A stretch of 64,000 nt of DNA. It comes from Plecoglossus altivelis. Lineage: Eukaryota; Chordata; Actinopteri; Osmeriformes; Plecoglossidae. Location: NCBI GenBank assembly GCA_036571765.1, contig BROE01000022.1:14403576-14467575 (forward strand). The letters run 5' to 3'. The position numbers were made by a program, and so were the translations under genes. Each line of letters opens with the position of its first letter. Position 1 is the stretch's first letter. The notes beneath the pieces are model-generated. The model saw only the letters and a list, made by a program, of their open reading frames with translations, ran no database searches and was not told the origin of the DNA. Positions 12,518 through 22,893 of the stretch are shown piece after piece.

Positions 12518-13573
12518 CAGACCTGGGCCAGCCCTGGCCAATTTGCTGCCCTAGACAAGATTTCACATGGTGCCCTGGACAATTGTGTTCTGATCTTTTT
12601 GTTTATAAACAAACACATTAACAAACTGCACAGCTTTTTCGGGTTTTTCTTTATTTTGGAAAATATTTGGAAAACACAGACAAACATAATATAATATGAT
12701 TATATTATGTTATTGCAGAAAAAACTATATTATGGAAACCTTGCTGTTCTTGCCTTTCTCACAGCATATGTAACATTCCAAAAATTATAAATGACAGCAT
12801 TGCACAAAAAATAAATAACTATGCAGAAACTTAAATGTACTATGCACAAAATGTATGGCAAATGTTCTACAGCCTTATTCGCCTTGCCTTACTAGCAGAA
12901 AAGTTACCTATGATATAATCATAGATATTAAGACTGCTGTTGTGAGACCACATCATTTATGCTAATGGCTGAAACCGAGACGTTCTTGAGCCATTGTAGA
13001 TCTCAGGTAGAGCTTCGGTTTGAGCTTAGACAAGCTCCTTTCAGCTCTAAAATACTGCACAAGATCAACTAACTATGTCATAAGATAATTTAAATTAGCG
13101 AACATTACTAGCATCATCGAACTGACTTAAAGCAGCATAGATAAACTGGTCATACATCATGATGTCATTACCTACCTCTGTCTTTTTCGTGTTTTCCTTC
13201 CTCTTCTCTTCTTTTTTTTCTTCCCTGGGCACCAGATGTCTTTGGTCTTTTTGACATAATGATAACTTATCAGTGTCATTGAATTCGGCCATCCGTCACT
13301 CACATTCACACACAGGTAACGGATGTCTTTTTTTCAGCAGGGCGGGGGCGGGGGAGATTAATGCGTCACTCACTCGGTCTGACCGGGATGGATCAGGATT
13401 CGGGAAAGCACTTCACTTTTTTAATTCTTAAAATTTAAGGTGGATTATAATAAATGATATATATACAGTATATATAAATAAATGTAATAAAAATTTGGGC
13501 GCAGGGGCACCCCAAGGGGTGGGCGCGCCTTTAGCATTTGTCTATTCTGCCTATGCCTTGGGCCGGCACTCTG
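12518..13573 (-). mobile_element. Degraded hAT-type DNA transposon relic
   Basis: Near 13185-13262 the minus strand encodes a lysine/arginine/glutamate-rich start (MSKRPKTSGAQGRKKRRE) followed by a GTAGGT splice-donor-like site. It resembles the first exon of ZMYM/BED-linked hAT transposases. The outer ends begin CAGACCTGGG and, in reverse complement, CAGAGTGCCGG, fitting the CAG-type ends of hAT elements, but no clear 8-bp target duplication was found. The transposase body is not recognisable. Boundaries are approximate. Confidence 0.5.
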
Positions 13574-13635
13574 TATAGGTTTAGTAGAGGAAACACATAT
13601 TGCATTCCCTTTTGCATGGCTGCTGTCTTCAGTTG

Positions 13636-14200
13636 ATGGACGGAACGTGAGATTAACAGGCAGATCGGCGCAGCGGCTGCAGTTATGTGATCTCTGTACT
13701 GGACTGTTGTGATGAAGAAGGAGCTGAGCCGAAAAGCAAAGCTCTCGATTTACCGGTCAATCTACATTCCTACTCTCACCTATGGTCATGAGCTTTAGGT
13801 AATGACCGAAAGGACAAGATCGCGGATACAAGCGGTCGAAATGAGTTTCCTCCGCAGGGTGGCCGGGCGCTCCCTTAGAGATAGGGTGAGGAGCTCGGTC
13901 ACACAGGAGGAGCTTGGAGTAGAGTCGTTGCTCCTCCACGTCGAGAGGAGCCAGCTGAGGTGGCTCGGGCATCTGTTTCGGATGCTTCCTGGACGCCTCC
14001 CTCGGGAGGTGGACCCGAGGGAGACCCAGGACACGCTGGAGGGACTATGTCTCTCAGCTGGCCTGGGAACGCCTCGGGATCCCCCCGGAGTAGCTGGAGG
14101 AGGTGCGTGTGGAGAAGGAAGTCTGGGCCTCCCTGCTCAGACTGCTGTCCCCGCAACCAGGCCCCCGGTTAAGTGGCAGAAAATGCATGGATGGATGCTT
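13636..14200 (+). mobile_element. RTE-like LINE, copy B, 5'-truncated
   Basis: The plus strand encodes only the C-terminal end of the reverse-transcriptase polyprotein: the KKELSRKAKLSIYRSIY, TERTRSRIQAVEMSFLRRVAG and RSQLRWLGHLFRM blocks. It then ends at a short GCATGGATGGATGC tail. It is colinear with the end of copy C on the opposite strand. A stop codon and frameshifts make it non-functional. Confidence 0.85.
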
Positions 14201-14289
14201 TAGTGCAGTGTCATTATTTGCTGTGAAATTATTTGCATTGGACAGCCTTGAATCATCAAAAATCGTATTTTATACCATAAATAGTCTTA

Positions 14290-14757
14290 AGTATGTGATT
14301 GTTGTCGCCTTAGCCAACTCCTTCACGACTAATGGAGTGAACTGGAAAATCTAACCTTTCCTGAACCCTGTGTGGAGGAGAAGCACAACATCATGGCTAC
14401 CACCATATCTCTGTAAAGATTGTTCTTGCTTCGGCTTTAAGTTATGAGTATTCAGTATACCATTGCCACAAAGGACTGAATGGCCTCCATTACAGAACTA
14501 CAACTCTAACTAACACCCTACACCAGGGGTCTCCAATCCTGGTCCTCGAGGGCCGCTGTCCTGAAGGTTTTAGATGTTTCCCTCCTCCAGCGCACCTGAT
14601 TCTAATGAATGAGCCATTACCAAGCTCTGTGGAAGCTTCATAATGACCCTTTATTAGACTCAGGTGTGCTGGAGCAGGGAAACACTGAAAACCTTCAGGA
14701 CAGCGGCCCTCGAGGACCAGGATTGGAGACCCCTGCCCTACACCAACGTCATCATTC
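14290..14757 (-). repeat. Unclassified interspersed repeat family 2, copy 1, split by a MITE
   Basis: The reverse complement of about 14310-14523 matches about 30915-31170 and 51825-52085 over roughly 250 bases, including the core CTCCATTAGT(C/A)GTGAAGGAG. The match resumes after the MITE at 14744. The family is non-coding and its class is unknown. Confidence 0.6.
14524..14735. mobile_element. Palindromic hAT MITE, copy 1 (212 bp)
   Basis: It starts CAGGGGTCTCCAATCCTGG and ends with the inverted form, with long terminal inverted repeats and an asymmetric centre. It is flanked by a perfect 8-bp duplication CCCTACAC (14516-14523 and 14736-14743), as expected for hAT. It lies inside repeat family 2. 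It has no coding capacity and needs a transposase in trans. Confidence 0.93.
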
Positions 14758-14759
14758 TC

Positions 14760-15028
14760 AACCACTCCATCTGTTCACTGATTGGGCATACAGATATCTG
14801 AGTTGAGAAAATTTGTGGATATAGAAGGATATAGAAGCTCCAGATCTAGTACAGAAGCTAAATAAAAATTTAGTGTGAGTGTAGGATGGCAGAGCCAGGC
14901 TAGGAAATAAGGGGTCTACGTACAAAAGTGGTTTCAATTGCATTACATCATTAATAACAATGTAACAAATGTAAAACATTAATTTAACATAATCATTTAA
15001 CATAATTCATTCATTCATATAATTCCAA
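14760..15028. repeat. Short interspersed fragment and AT-rich sequence
   Basis: About 14830-14905 (CTCCAGATCTAGTACAGAA ... GAGCCAGGCTA) resembles 58445-58505, so it is another diverged interspersed repeat. The rest is AT-rich and unassigned. Confidence 0.35.
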
Positions 15029-15040
15029 TATATAAATAAT
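15029..15040. repeat. Target-site duplication of LINE copy C, left
   Basis: TATATAAATAAT is repeated exactly at 16854-16865 on the other side of the LINE. This marks both ends of one target-primed insertion. Confidence 0.9.
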
Positions 15041-16853
15041 CCATCCATCCATCCATTTTCTTCCGCTTATCCGGGGCCGGGTCGCAGGGGCAGCAGTCTG
15101 AGCAGGGAGGCCCAGACTTCCTTCTCCACACACACCACCTCCAGCTCCTCCGGGGGGATCCCGAGCCGTTCCCAGGCCAGCCGAGAGACATAGTCCCTCC
15201 AGCGTGTCCTGGGTCTTCCCCGGGGCCGCCTCCCGGTAGGACATGCCCGGAACACCTCCCGAGGGAGGCGTCCAGGAGGCATCCGAAACAGATGCCCGAG
15301 CCACCTCAGCTGGCTCCTCTCGACGTGGAGGAGCAGCGGCTCTACTCCGAGCTCCTCCCGTGTGACCGAGCTCCTCACCTTATCTCTAAGGGAGCGCCCA
15401 GCCACCCTGCGGAGAAAACTCATTTCGACCGCTTGTATCCGCGATCTCGTCCTTTCGGTCATTACCCAAAGTTCATGACCATAGGTGAGAGTAGGAACGT
15501 AGATAGACCGGTAAATTGAGAGCTTTGCCTTCCGGCTCAGCTCCTTCTTCACCACGACGGACCGGTACAGAGAGCGCATCACTGCGGCCGCCGCACCGAT
15601 CCGCCTGTCAATCTCACGTTCCGTCCTTCCCTCACTCGTGAACAAGACCCCGAGATACTTGAACTCCTCCACTTGAAGCAAGGGCTCCCCACCCACCCGG
15701 AGGGAGCAAGCCACCTTCTTCCGGTCGAGAACCATGGCCTCAGATTTCGAGGTGCTGATTCCCATCCCGGCAGCTTCACACTCGGCTGCAAACCGCTCTA
15801 GTGCATGCTGTAGGTCCCGGTCCGATGGAGCCATCAGGACAACATCATCTGCGAATAGCAGAGATGAAATCCTGTGCCCCCCGAACCAGACACCCTCCGG
15901 CCCCTGGCTGTGCCTAGAAATTCTGTCCATGAAGACAATGAACAGAACCGGTGACNCCCCCCCGGAATCTGTGAGAAACTCTCCCGGAGGTGCGAGTTGA
16001 AGACCTCGCTGACAGAAGGCTCCGCCAGACGTTCCCAACAGACCCTCACGATACGCTTGGGCCTGCCAGGTCTGTCCGACTTCCTCCTCCACCAGCGGAT
16101 CCAGCTCACGACCAGGTGGTGATCGGTTGACAGCTCCGCCCCTCTCTTTACCCGAGTGTCCGAGACACGTGGCCGGAGGTCAGAGGACACGACAACAAAG
16201 TCGATCATCGACCTTCGGCCTAGGGTGCCCTGGTGCCACGTGCACTGATGGACACCCTTGTGCTCGAACATGGTGTTCGTTATGGACAAACTGTAACTAG
16301 CACAGAAGTCCAACAACAAAACACCGCTCGGGTTCAGATCGGGGGGACCGTTCCTCCCAATCACACCTCTCCAGGTGTCACTGTCGTTACCCACATGGGC
16401 GTTGAAGTCCCCCAGCAGAACAATGGAGTCCCCGGTCGGTGCACTATCCAGTACCCCTCCCAGGGACCCCAAGAAGGCCGGGTACTCTGCACTGCTGTTC
16501 GGCCCATAGGCCGATACAACAGTGAGAGACCTGTCCCCGGCTTGAAGGCGCAGGGACACGACCCTCTCGTCTACCGGGGTAAACCCCAACACGTGGCGGC
16601 TGAGCCACGGGGCTATGAGCAAGCCCACGCCAGCCCGCCGCCTCTCCCCGCGAGCAACGCCAGAGAAATGTAGAGTCCAGCCTCTCTCGAGGATAATGGA
16701 CCCAGAACCCAGGCTGTGCGTGGAGGTGAGGCCGACTATATCTAGCCGGTAACGCTCTACCTCCCGCACAAGCTCGGGCTCCTTTCCTGCCAGCGAGGTG
16801 ACATTCCATGTCCCCAGCGCTAGAGACCGTGTGCATGGCCTCGGTCGTCCAGG
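15041..16853 (-). mobile_element. RTE-like LINE, copy C, 5'-truncated, with an internal assembly N
   Basis: On the minus strand the element enters in the endonuclease at 16853 and ends in a GGATGGATGG tail at 15041. The endonuclease part (15957-16850) keeps GDFNAHVGND and STDHH. The reverse transcriptase part (15067-15955) keeps the catalytic FADD motif in LLFADDVVLMA and the C-terminal blocks also seen in copies B and D. The middle of the protein is missing at the N at 15956: compared with copy A about 1047 bases (A positions 44-1090) have no counterpart. Identical 12-bp flanks show one insertion event. The frame either side is largely open, so this is the youngest-looking copy in the window. 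Confidence 0.92.
15956..15956. other. Ambiguous base N at a collapsed LINE junction
   Basis: A single N, followed by seven C, joins two parts of the LINE that are about 1.05 kb apart in copy A. It is most likely an assembly artefact (unresolved or collapsed repeat), not a biological deletion. Confidence 0.85.
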
Positions 16854-16865
16854 TATATAAATAAT

Positions 16866-17640
16866 TTACACCATATTTGTTATTGAATTAAAGCTGAATA
16901 TATGAACTTTAATTGCACCTTGCATTTGCATCTAACTGTACAACTCTCTGTTGTTGAATTTGTGTGCAAGGACTCATATCTTGTGAGTAAAATGTTAATA
17001 TATGTATAGAATATATACACTCGCCACCTTTTATACAAATCTGATACCATAGTTGTCATCCTGTTCCTGTCACATGGTATTCAGATGTACCAATCCTGTG
17101 CAGGTGTTCTTGCACCTGGTCTGCTACTGTGAGGACGATCAATTGTCCTTTATGTCTCTCACTGGCACTGTCTTGGGAACCTCACAATTTATTACCCTGG
17201 CCACGTCTGCACAAAACTGTTTGTCCTGTGTATGGCTCAACCTTATAGAGTCAATCTCTCTAGCAGGCTATGCCAGCCTGGCACCCCATCATGGAAAACA
17301 TTGTTTAAACTCTGTACAATACAATCTTTAAAATACTACGTCCTGAAAAAGGGACGTTTTAATGTTTGTTGTTGAGATTAGTTCGCTATGGTTAGATGGC
17401 TATTACTACATTTGTTTAATTGCGGCGTCACATTCCCGTTCCCTATTGCAATTCACACACAGCACGTTTGTCGCTGTTTACTGGTACATTTGAGTATGGC
17501 TGGAACAAAGGCATACATTTTGACACCGACATGGTCTATGTTGTTCAAAAATTCACGTTTCGTGAAGAGTTGGAAAATAATAAATAATAATACACAGTAT
17601 ATGAGAGAGAATATAAGTTATGCTTTTCCAAAGGTAGATT
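16866..17640. other. Intergenic, nothing recognised
   Basis: AT-rich flank between the LINE and the slc40a1 5' region. No supported coding or RNA feature. Confidence 0.45.
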
Positions 17641-17775
17641 AACCCATGAGACAAGGAACAATAGGTGGCTATGTGGCTTTGTAGCTTTGCCGCTTGGTCC
17701 CCAGTAATGAGAAAATGTAGAAATACAATAGGTGGGGTGGATTTGCAGCTTTGCTGCTCGACCCCCAAATAGACT
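17640..17775. repeat. Fragment of interspersed repeat family 1
   Basis: Contains the family words TAGCTTTGCCGCTTGG and GCAGCTTTGCTGCTCG, with neighbouring spacing like that at 35320-35400. Non-coding. Confidence 0.5.
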
Positions 17776-18022
17776 TACTCGATCACTAAACAAAATGAAA
17801 AGATTCTATAGCAGTAAAAAATTATCCGGACTTACTATCACTACGGTAAGCAATACTACCGGAGTGGCAAAAAGTAAAGGCTGGCCTATTTTCTAAGATT
17901 AATCATTGGCTCTGCGCGTATTCTTGAATTCATGCCACTCAATTGTCAAACGTCATGTGACTGTGACGCGGAGTTTTTCCTCGCTGTATAACCGAAGGGA
18001 GAGTAAACAAGCGCGTCAGGGT

Positions 18023-18190
18023 ATGGGTGAGAGAGCAGCCACAGGAGCTGCAGGAACTTTAATTTTTAATTACGTTTCGACTTACAAGTGTTTGTGTATA
18101 AAATATATCTTTCCAACTTCAGCTACAGTGATAGCTACGTTTGGAAAGGAGAAAAGGGCAGTTAGTGTGGGTTTACCGACGATAGCTTAA
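18023..18190 (+). promoter_or_regulatory. Upstream ORF (55 codons) reading through the slc40a1 IRE
   Basis: An ATG at 18023 opens a 55-codon frame ending at TAA 18188-18190, 88 bases before the ferroportin start. The frame passes through the iron-responsive element. It matters only if transcription begins upstream of 18023, which the sequence does not settle. The peptide has no recognised homology. Confidence 0.35.
18109..18148 (+). promoter_or_regulatory. Iron-responsive element (IRE) in the slc40a1 5' UTR
   Basis: A canonical IRE hairpin. The loop is CAGTGA (18126-18131), fitting CAGWGH. The upper stem is five perfect pairs, AGCTA (18121-18125) with TAGCT (18132-18136). The unpaired C is at 18120. 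The lower stem pairs CTTTCC (18109-18114) and neighbours with GGAAAG (18143-18148), with one U-C mismatch (18118/18138) and one bulged U (18142). IRP1/IRP2 bind such 5' IREs in low iron and block translation. The position, 131 bases before the ATG with no intron between, matches vertebrate ferroportin mRNAs. Confidence 0.96.
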
Positions 18191-18278
18191 TAGTCTGTAC
18201 AAAGGTATCCAGAGCCGATGGTATTCTAATTTTTTACAAAAGAAAGGCGTGTTTACCTATTAATTTGTCAAAACTATA

Positions 18279-18312
18279 ATGGATAATTCAGGAGCTAAAC
18301 AGCGTTGTTGCG
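18279..18312 (+). CDS. slc40a1: slc40a1 coding exon 1
   Basis: Residues 1-11 plus one base, up to a GTAAGT donor. It encodes the short cytoplasmic N-terminus (MDNSGAKQRCC). Confidence 0.93.
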
Positions 18313-21300
18313 GTAAGTGACGTGTGTCAAGCTTCTTATTTTGTTCGGTTGTTATTGTTAGTAGATTTAAAAAAAATTTTTTAATCATACCTTCTCGTTA
18401 ACATTGATGACTTTCCAACTAGAAATGTAGGCTATATCGATTGGGCTACTTATCGATTCCTAATACTTTTCTTATTGTTCTTCAGGATCTATGAAAGATT
18501 TTTTTACATCAGCTAAATTTCTTATCTATCTGGGACATGCCTTATCAACATGGGTAAGTGAATTTTAGAGTGCCTTTAGAAAATGTGCTAATTGCTCCGA
18601 TTACAGCGCATTTTTAGAGAAACACATGATCGTGTTTGCTACATGTAAACCAAGCTCATCCATATAGATTAAACAGGCAGATAGTTACGGCACCTCCGAT
18701 GGGTATGAACGCTGTCTAAGAACATACAGTTAAAATCTCCATGCCTAACGTGTATATGATTGTTAGGGTGATCGAATGTGGAACTTTGCTGTGGCAGTCT
18801 TCCTTGTGGAGCTGTATGGCAACAGCCTTCTTCTCACAGCCGTGTACGGACTGGTAGTTGCGGGGTCAGTGCTTTTACTAGGAGCCATTATCGGCGATTG
18901 GGTGGACAAAAGTCCTAGACTCAAAGGTAGGTTCAGCAGATTGTATATGCATAGAATTTAAACAATGCTGTCAACAGGCTAGTTTCACCAAGTATGTGCC
19001 TTTTTGACTAAATTTATGACGTAAATCTAATTTGACAGTGGCTCAGACTTCACTGATTGTCCAGAATTGTGCTGTCATAATGTGTGGAATCCTGTTGATG
19101 GTGGTTTTCCAGTTTCAAGAACGGTTAGCAGAGATTTACAATGGATGGGTTCTGGTAAGATTATTCTATATACACTTAAACACATTTTGTGCAATCAAAT
19201 TACTTTTCTGTCATGATGAGCATTTCGAAGTTCAGACGTTTTTTTGCCATTAGCTTTTTATCTAACAAATAAAAGTTAAAGAGCATTTTCTAAATTTGTA
19301 TGAGTTCAGTCAGTATTCTCAAATCAGACAACCTGTAGGGTGCATAGGTTTGAACACTGAATATTTGGTCAAGGGTTTTTAAAGGTCAAGGTTTTTGTTC
19401 CATTAGAAGTGTTTTCTTTTCTAGAAGCAGAACTGAAAAAGTGTCTTGTTCAGGACTGTGCGGTCAGACAGTTTACATTTTATGTTGCATGCCTTGATAG
19501 AGCCATTTACATTGCAACTCAGACAAGAACAGCTGCTCAGACCAGAACAAAAACAAACAAAATGGACCATTTGTATCACTTTTGTACACACATATGGTTT
19601 TTAAGATTTCTCCACGATTTTTCAATGAATCTAGGTGAAACTGAATTGTTGGAATCACATGTTCAGCCACTGTCATGCAAGATGTGCAAAGTTTATTTTT
19701 CTAAATTTCCCTGACCTTGAACTCAAACCTTTCCAGACGTTGTGCTACATTTTAGTCATCACCATCGCCAATATTTCTAACTTAGCCAGCACTGCTACCT
19801 CCATTACCATTCAGAGAGACTGGGTCGTTGTTGTGGCTGGACAAGATAGCAGCAAACTTGCAGGTTAGTGTTGATGGAAACCATTAGGGGTCAAGAAATA
19901 AATGCAGTTAACTCATACATTTTTGTCTCACTGTACACCCTATCACCTTTCGTATCTGGTTCTTGATATTCATTGACATTCCGTTACGCTACTCCTTATC
20001 TCCAAGGTATTCCTTTCACAAGCCATGAAGGTCTAAGTTAACTGGTTGAAAGCTGTTTCTCATCTGCGGAACTAGATTAGATTGACCTGATGAACATACT
20101 TAAATACTTAACTTAAATATTTTATATTTATAATAAATCTGTTGTAAAAGTATGTGGAAAAACATTCTTTCCAGAAATATACCTTTTTCAGTAAAACCTC
20201 AAACCACCCCATAACCACCGTTATTAGTCAAACATGTTGGCATGGCATTAAATACATTTGATATGAATGTCTAGTAATGTGAAAAGGCTGTACTGAGCTA
20301 TTAGTATCTTCTCTTCTTTAACCATCACCCCCTATTCTTCCCTTAACTAGATATGAATGCAACTGTCCGGATTATTGATCAGATGACCAACATCCTGGCA
20401 CCTATGTTAGTAGGACAAATTATGGCTTTTGGCTCCCACTTCATTGGCTGCGGATTTATTTCTGGCTGGAACTTGTGTTCAATGTGTCTGGAGTACTGTC
20501 TGTTGTGGAAAGTATATCAGAAAACACCTGCACTGGCTTTAAAAGCTATGAAAAAACAAGAGGACCTGGAGCTTAAATACCTTAACACTCAGAAAGGTAA
20601 TGACATCAAGTTACATAGAAAGTATGTAAGTAATGACATATGATTAAAATCTGTTGCAATTATACCTTCATTTCAGGTATAATATTGTGTTTCAAAATGA
20701 AAGTTTATTTGGCATTAATATACAGACATATTTATGAAAGCACTCTAAAATTCATACCATAAACCTCCTCTTCACCGTCTTATCCCAATGTAGATTTGGA
20801 AAATGGTCAGAGCCCTGTTGAGTCTTCGCAGCTCATGAATGAGACCGTGCTGGACAAAAAAAAACACCCTAAAAAAGTGAACTGTTGCTACCAGATGATG
20901 GAACCCATACGCACCTTTAAAGCAGGCTGGGTCGCCTACTACAACCAGTCTGTCTTCTTTGCTGGCATGTCCCTGTCCTTTCTTTACATGACTGTCCTAG
21001 GCTTCGACTGCATCACAACTGGCTATGCCTATACACAGGGTCTTAATGGCTCAGTGCTCAGTCTGCTGATGGGTGCGTCAGCTATGTCTGGTATCTGTGG
21101 TACAGTAGCCTTTACCTGGGTACGCAAGAAGATTGGTTTAATTCGTACAGGTTTAATTTCGGGTATGGCCCAGCTCTCCTGCCTCATTCTGTGTGTGGTG
21201 TCTGTCTTTACACCTGGCAGTTCTTTCGATCTCAGTATCTCACCCTTTCAGGACATCTATAGTCGCCTGATAGGGGACAGTGGCCCTTTGCCAAATGCTG

Positions 21301-22893
21301 ATGACAGTCTGACGAGTACTCTGTATGGAAATGAGCTGTTTCTTAACAGCTCCACCGTCCCACCTGTAGAAGAGCTGCCACCTTTGCAATCCTATCTGTC
21401 AGTCAGTCTGCTGTTTGCAGGGGTCATTGCTGCTAGAGCAGGTGAGTATCCATAATGTGGTTTCATTTATAACTTTGATTTGCATCCTCTTTCCAGTTGT
21501 TTACAATAAGATGTGCTAGACTTGCTAGGACAGTTACAACATCTGATATTTTCCCATGGATTCACCCCAGACACTTATTTTAGGGTCACAATGGGTGAAA
21601 AAATACAAATTAAAAAATTTAAATAAATGCAATAAGATTATATTAAGCTCTATGTAGGCGTATTAGACAAATGGTATTCTTGCAGAACTGCACCTGCTTT
21701 CATAACATGAACACATCTACTGTAGTTTCTGGCTGGCTAGCTAGCTACTATAATTCTCTCAAATTAGTAAGGTTTTCATGCCGTCATCCAAAAATATGTT
21801 ATTAATTCAATACATATTTTTTATCAAATGTATTATTGATGTCTGCAGTAGACAGTGTGTTAACAGTTCCCACTTATTCCCCTTAATTCACTCCAAAAAT
21901 GTTTACCTGATGTTTCACGTGACCTATCAATGACGTCGTAATACTACTACTACTACAAGTCAGAATATGGCTGATAAATGTTGATGTTAGAAAAGTAGGA
22001 ATGCTTTGATGTGTTGTGTGTGGACGTGTTTCAAATTGATGTTGTTTATCCCAAAAAAACGCCAGGCCTTATATCTTCATATAGTTTGGGCACTTTATTT
22101 AAAAGCAAACTTGCATTTCTGAACAATTCAGTAGGAATGAAAAAATGTTAACCCTTCAATTCCTGGTTATACCTAACTGTATTTTATGCTTCAAATGTGT
22201 GTGCACTGGAAATGACTAGTGCCAACAGTGGAAAAAGATGGTCTAGAGACCTGCAGTGCCTTCAACATATACTAACTGGACCTTAAAATTTGGCTTATGT
22301 ATCCTAATTTGAATATAAAACACAACCCCTTACTGAAACCTATATCATGAGAATGTATAAACTTATACAGTAAAACTGTACTTAGTACCACCTAATGTTT
22401 GGCAGACTCTCTGCCTCAAGTGCCTCTTCAAAGTTTGTCTGATCTGGTATGTTTACGGAGCAATATTATCAACCTTTGATGCCAATATCCTACGATCGGT
22501 TTCTGTTCCAATCCTTTTTATGTGGTTGTAAAATACAATTACCACTCAAAATCATGGTTGCTCTTTCCACTTTCTCAAGGTCTATGGTCCTTTGACTTAA
22601 CTGTGACCCAGCTCATCCAAGAAAATGTGATTGAGTCAGAGAGGGGAGTCATCAACGGCGTTCAGAACTCCATGAACTACCTCCTGGACCTGTTGCACTT
22701 CATCATGGTGATTTTAGCACCTAACCCAGAGGCTTTTGGGCTGCTGGTCATTATCTCTGTGTCGTTTGTTGCCATGGGCCATATAATGTATTTCAGGTTT
22801 GCCTTCAACACTCTTAGGAGTCAGCTCTTCCTCTGCTGCTCACCAGAGCAGAAGTCAGAGGCAGTCCCACCCTCACTTCCTACCACAGTGTAA
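18279..22893 (+). CDS. slc40a1: Ferroportin-1 (solute carrier family 40 member 1), whole coding span
   Basis: Eight exons (18279-18312, 18486-18553, 18767-18926, 19039-19154, 19737-19863, 20351-20596, 20794-21441, 22580-22893) join in frame through GT-AG introns to 570 codons plus stop. The human protein has 571. The product is the only known vertebrate cellular iron exporter, a 12-helix major-facilitator-fold protein of the plasma membrane that releases Fe(II) from gut, macrophage and yolk/liver cells. Diagnostic stretches include STWGDRMW near residue 36, TITIQRDW near 155, and the hepcidin-binding loop GFDCITTGYAYTQ, with Cys323 equivalent to human Cys326. The last exon carries the conserved GLWSFDLTVTQ and NSMNYLLDLLHFIMV segments. 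The start was chosen because it precedes the conserved N-terminus (RCCGSMKDF...TSAKF) and follows the IRE. Regulation is expected from the IRE and, on the protein, by hepcidin. The frame is intact. Confidence 0.98.
18486..18553 (+). CDS. slc40a1: slc40a1 coding exon 2
   Basis: Residues 12-34, start of the first membrane helix (AKFLIYLGHALSTW). Acceptor TTCAG, donor GTAAGT, ends in phase 0. Confidence 0.95.
18767..18926 (+). CDS. slc40a1: slc40a1 coding exon 3
   Basis: Residues 35-87. It carries GDRMW, including the conserved Asp36, and helices 1-2, ending after the GDWVDK loop. Donor GTAGGT. Confidence 0.96.
19039..19154 (+). CDS. slc40a1: slc40a1 coding exon 4
   Basis: Residues 88-126 (VAQTSLIVQNCAVIMCGILL...YNGWVL), the third membrane helix. 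Donor GTAAGA. Confidence 0.95.
19737..19863 (+). CDS. slc40a1: slc40a1 coding exon 5
   Basis: Residues 127-168, the fourth helix and the TSITIQRDWVVVVAG segment, where several human ferroportin-disease substitutions lie. Acceptor TTCCAG, donor GTTAGT. Confidence 0.96.
20351..20596 (+). CDS. slc40a1: slc40a1 coding exon 6
   Basis: Residues 169-250, helices 5-6 (ILAPMLVGQIM; GCGFISGWNL) and the start of the large intracellular loop. The ATG at 20353 is internal, not a gene start. Donor GTAATG. Confidence 0.96.
20794..21441 (+). CDS. slc40a1: slc40a1 coding exon 7
   Basis: Residues 251-466, the largest exon. It holds the rest of the intracellular loop, helices 7-10 and the extracellular loop, including hepcidin-contact Cys323 (codon at 21009-21011). 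Donor GTGAGT. Confidence 0.97.
22580..22893 (+). CDS. slc40a1: slc40a1 coding exon 8
   Basis: Residues 467-570 plus TAA. It contains the last two helices and a variable cytoplasmic tail. Acceptor CTCAAG follows a pyrimidine-rich tract. Confidence 0.97.

Noticed and set aside
13795..14172. Overlapping frames on both strands around LINE copy B
   Set aside because: They are shadows of the GC-rich reverse-transcriptase fragment in wrong frames.
20353..20643. ATG at 20353 as a gene start
   Set aside because: It is an internal methionine of slc40a1 exon 6; the acceptor at 20349-20350 and phase fit exon 5.
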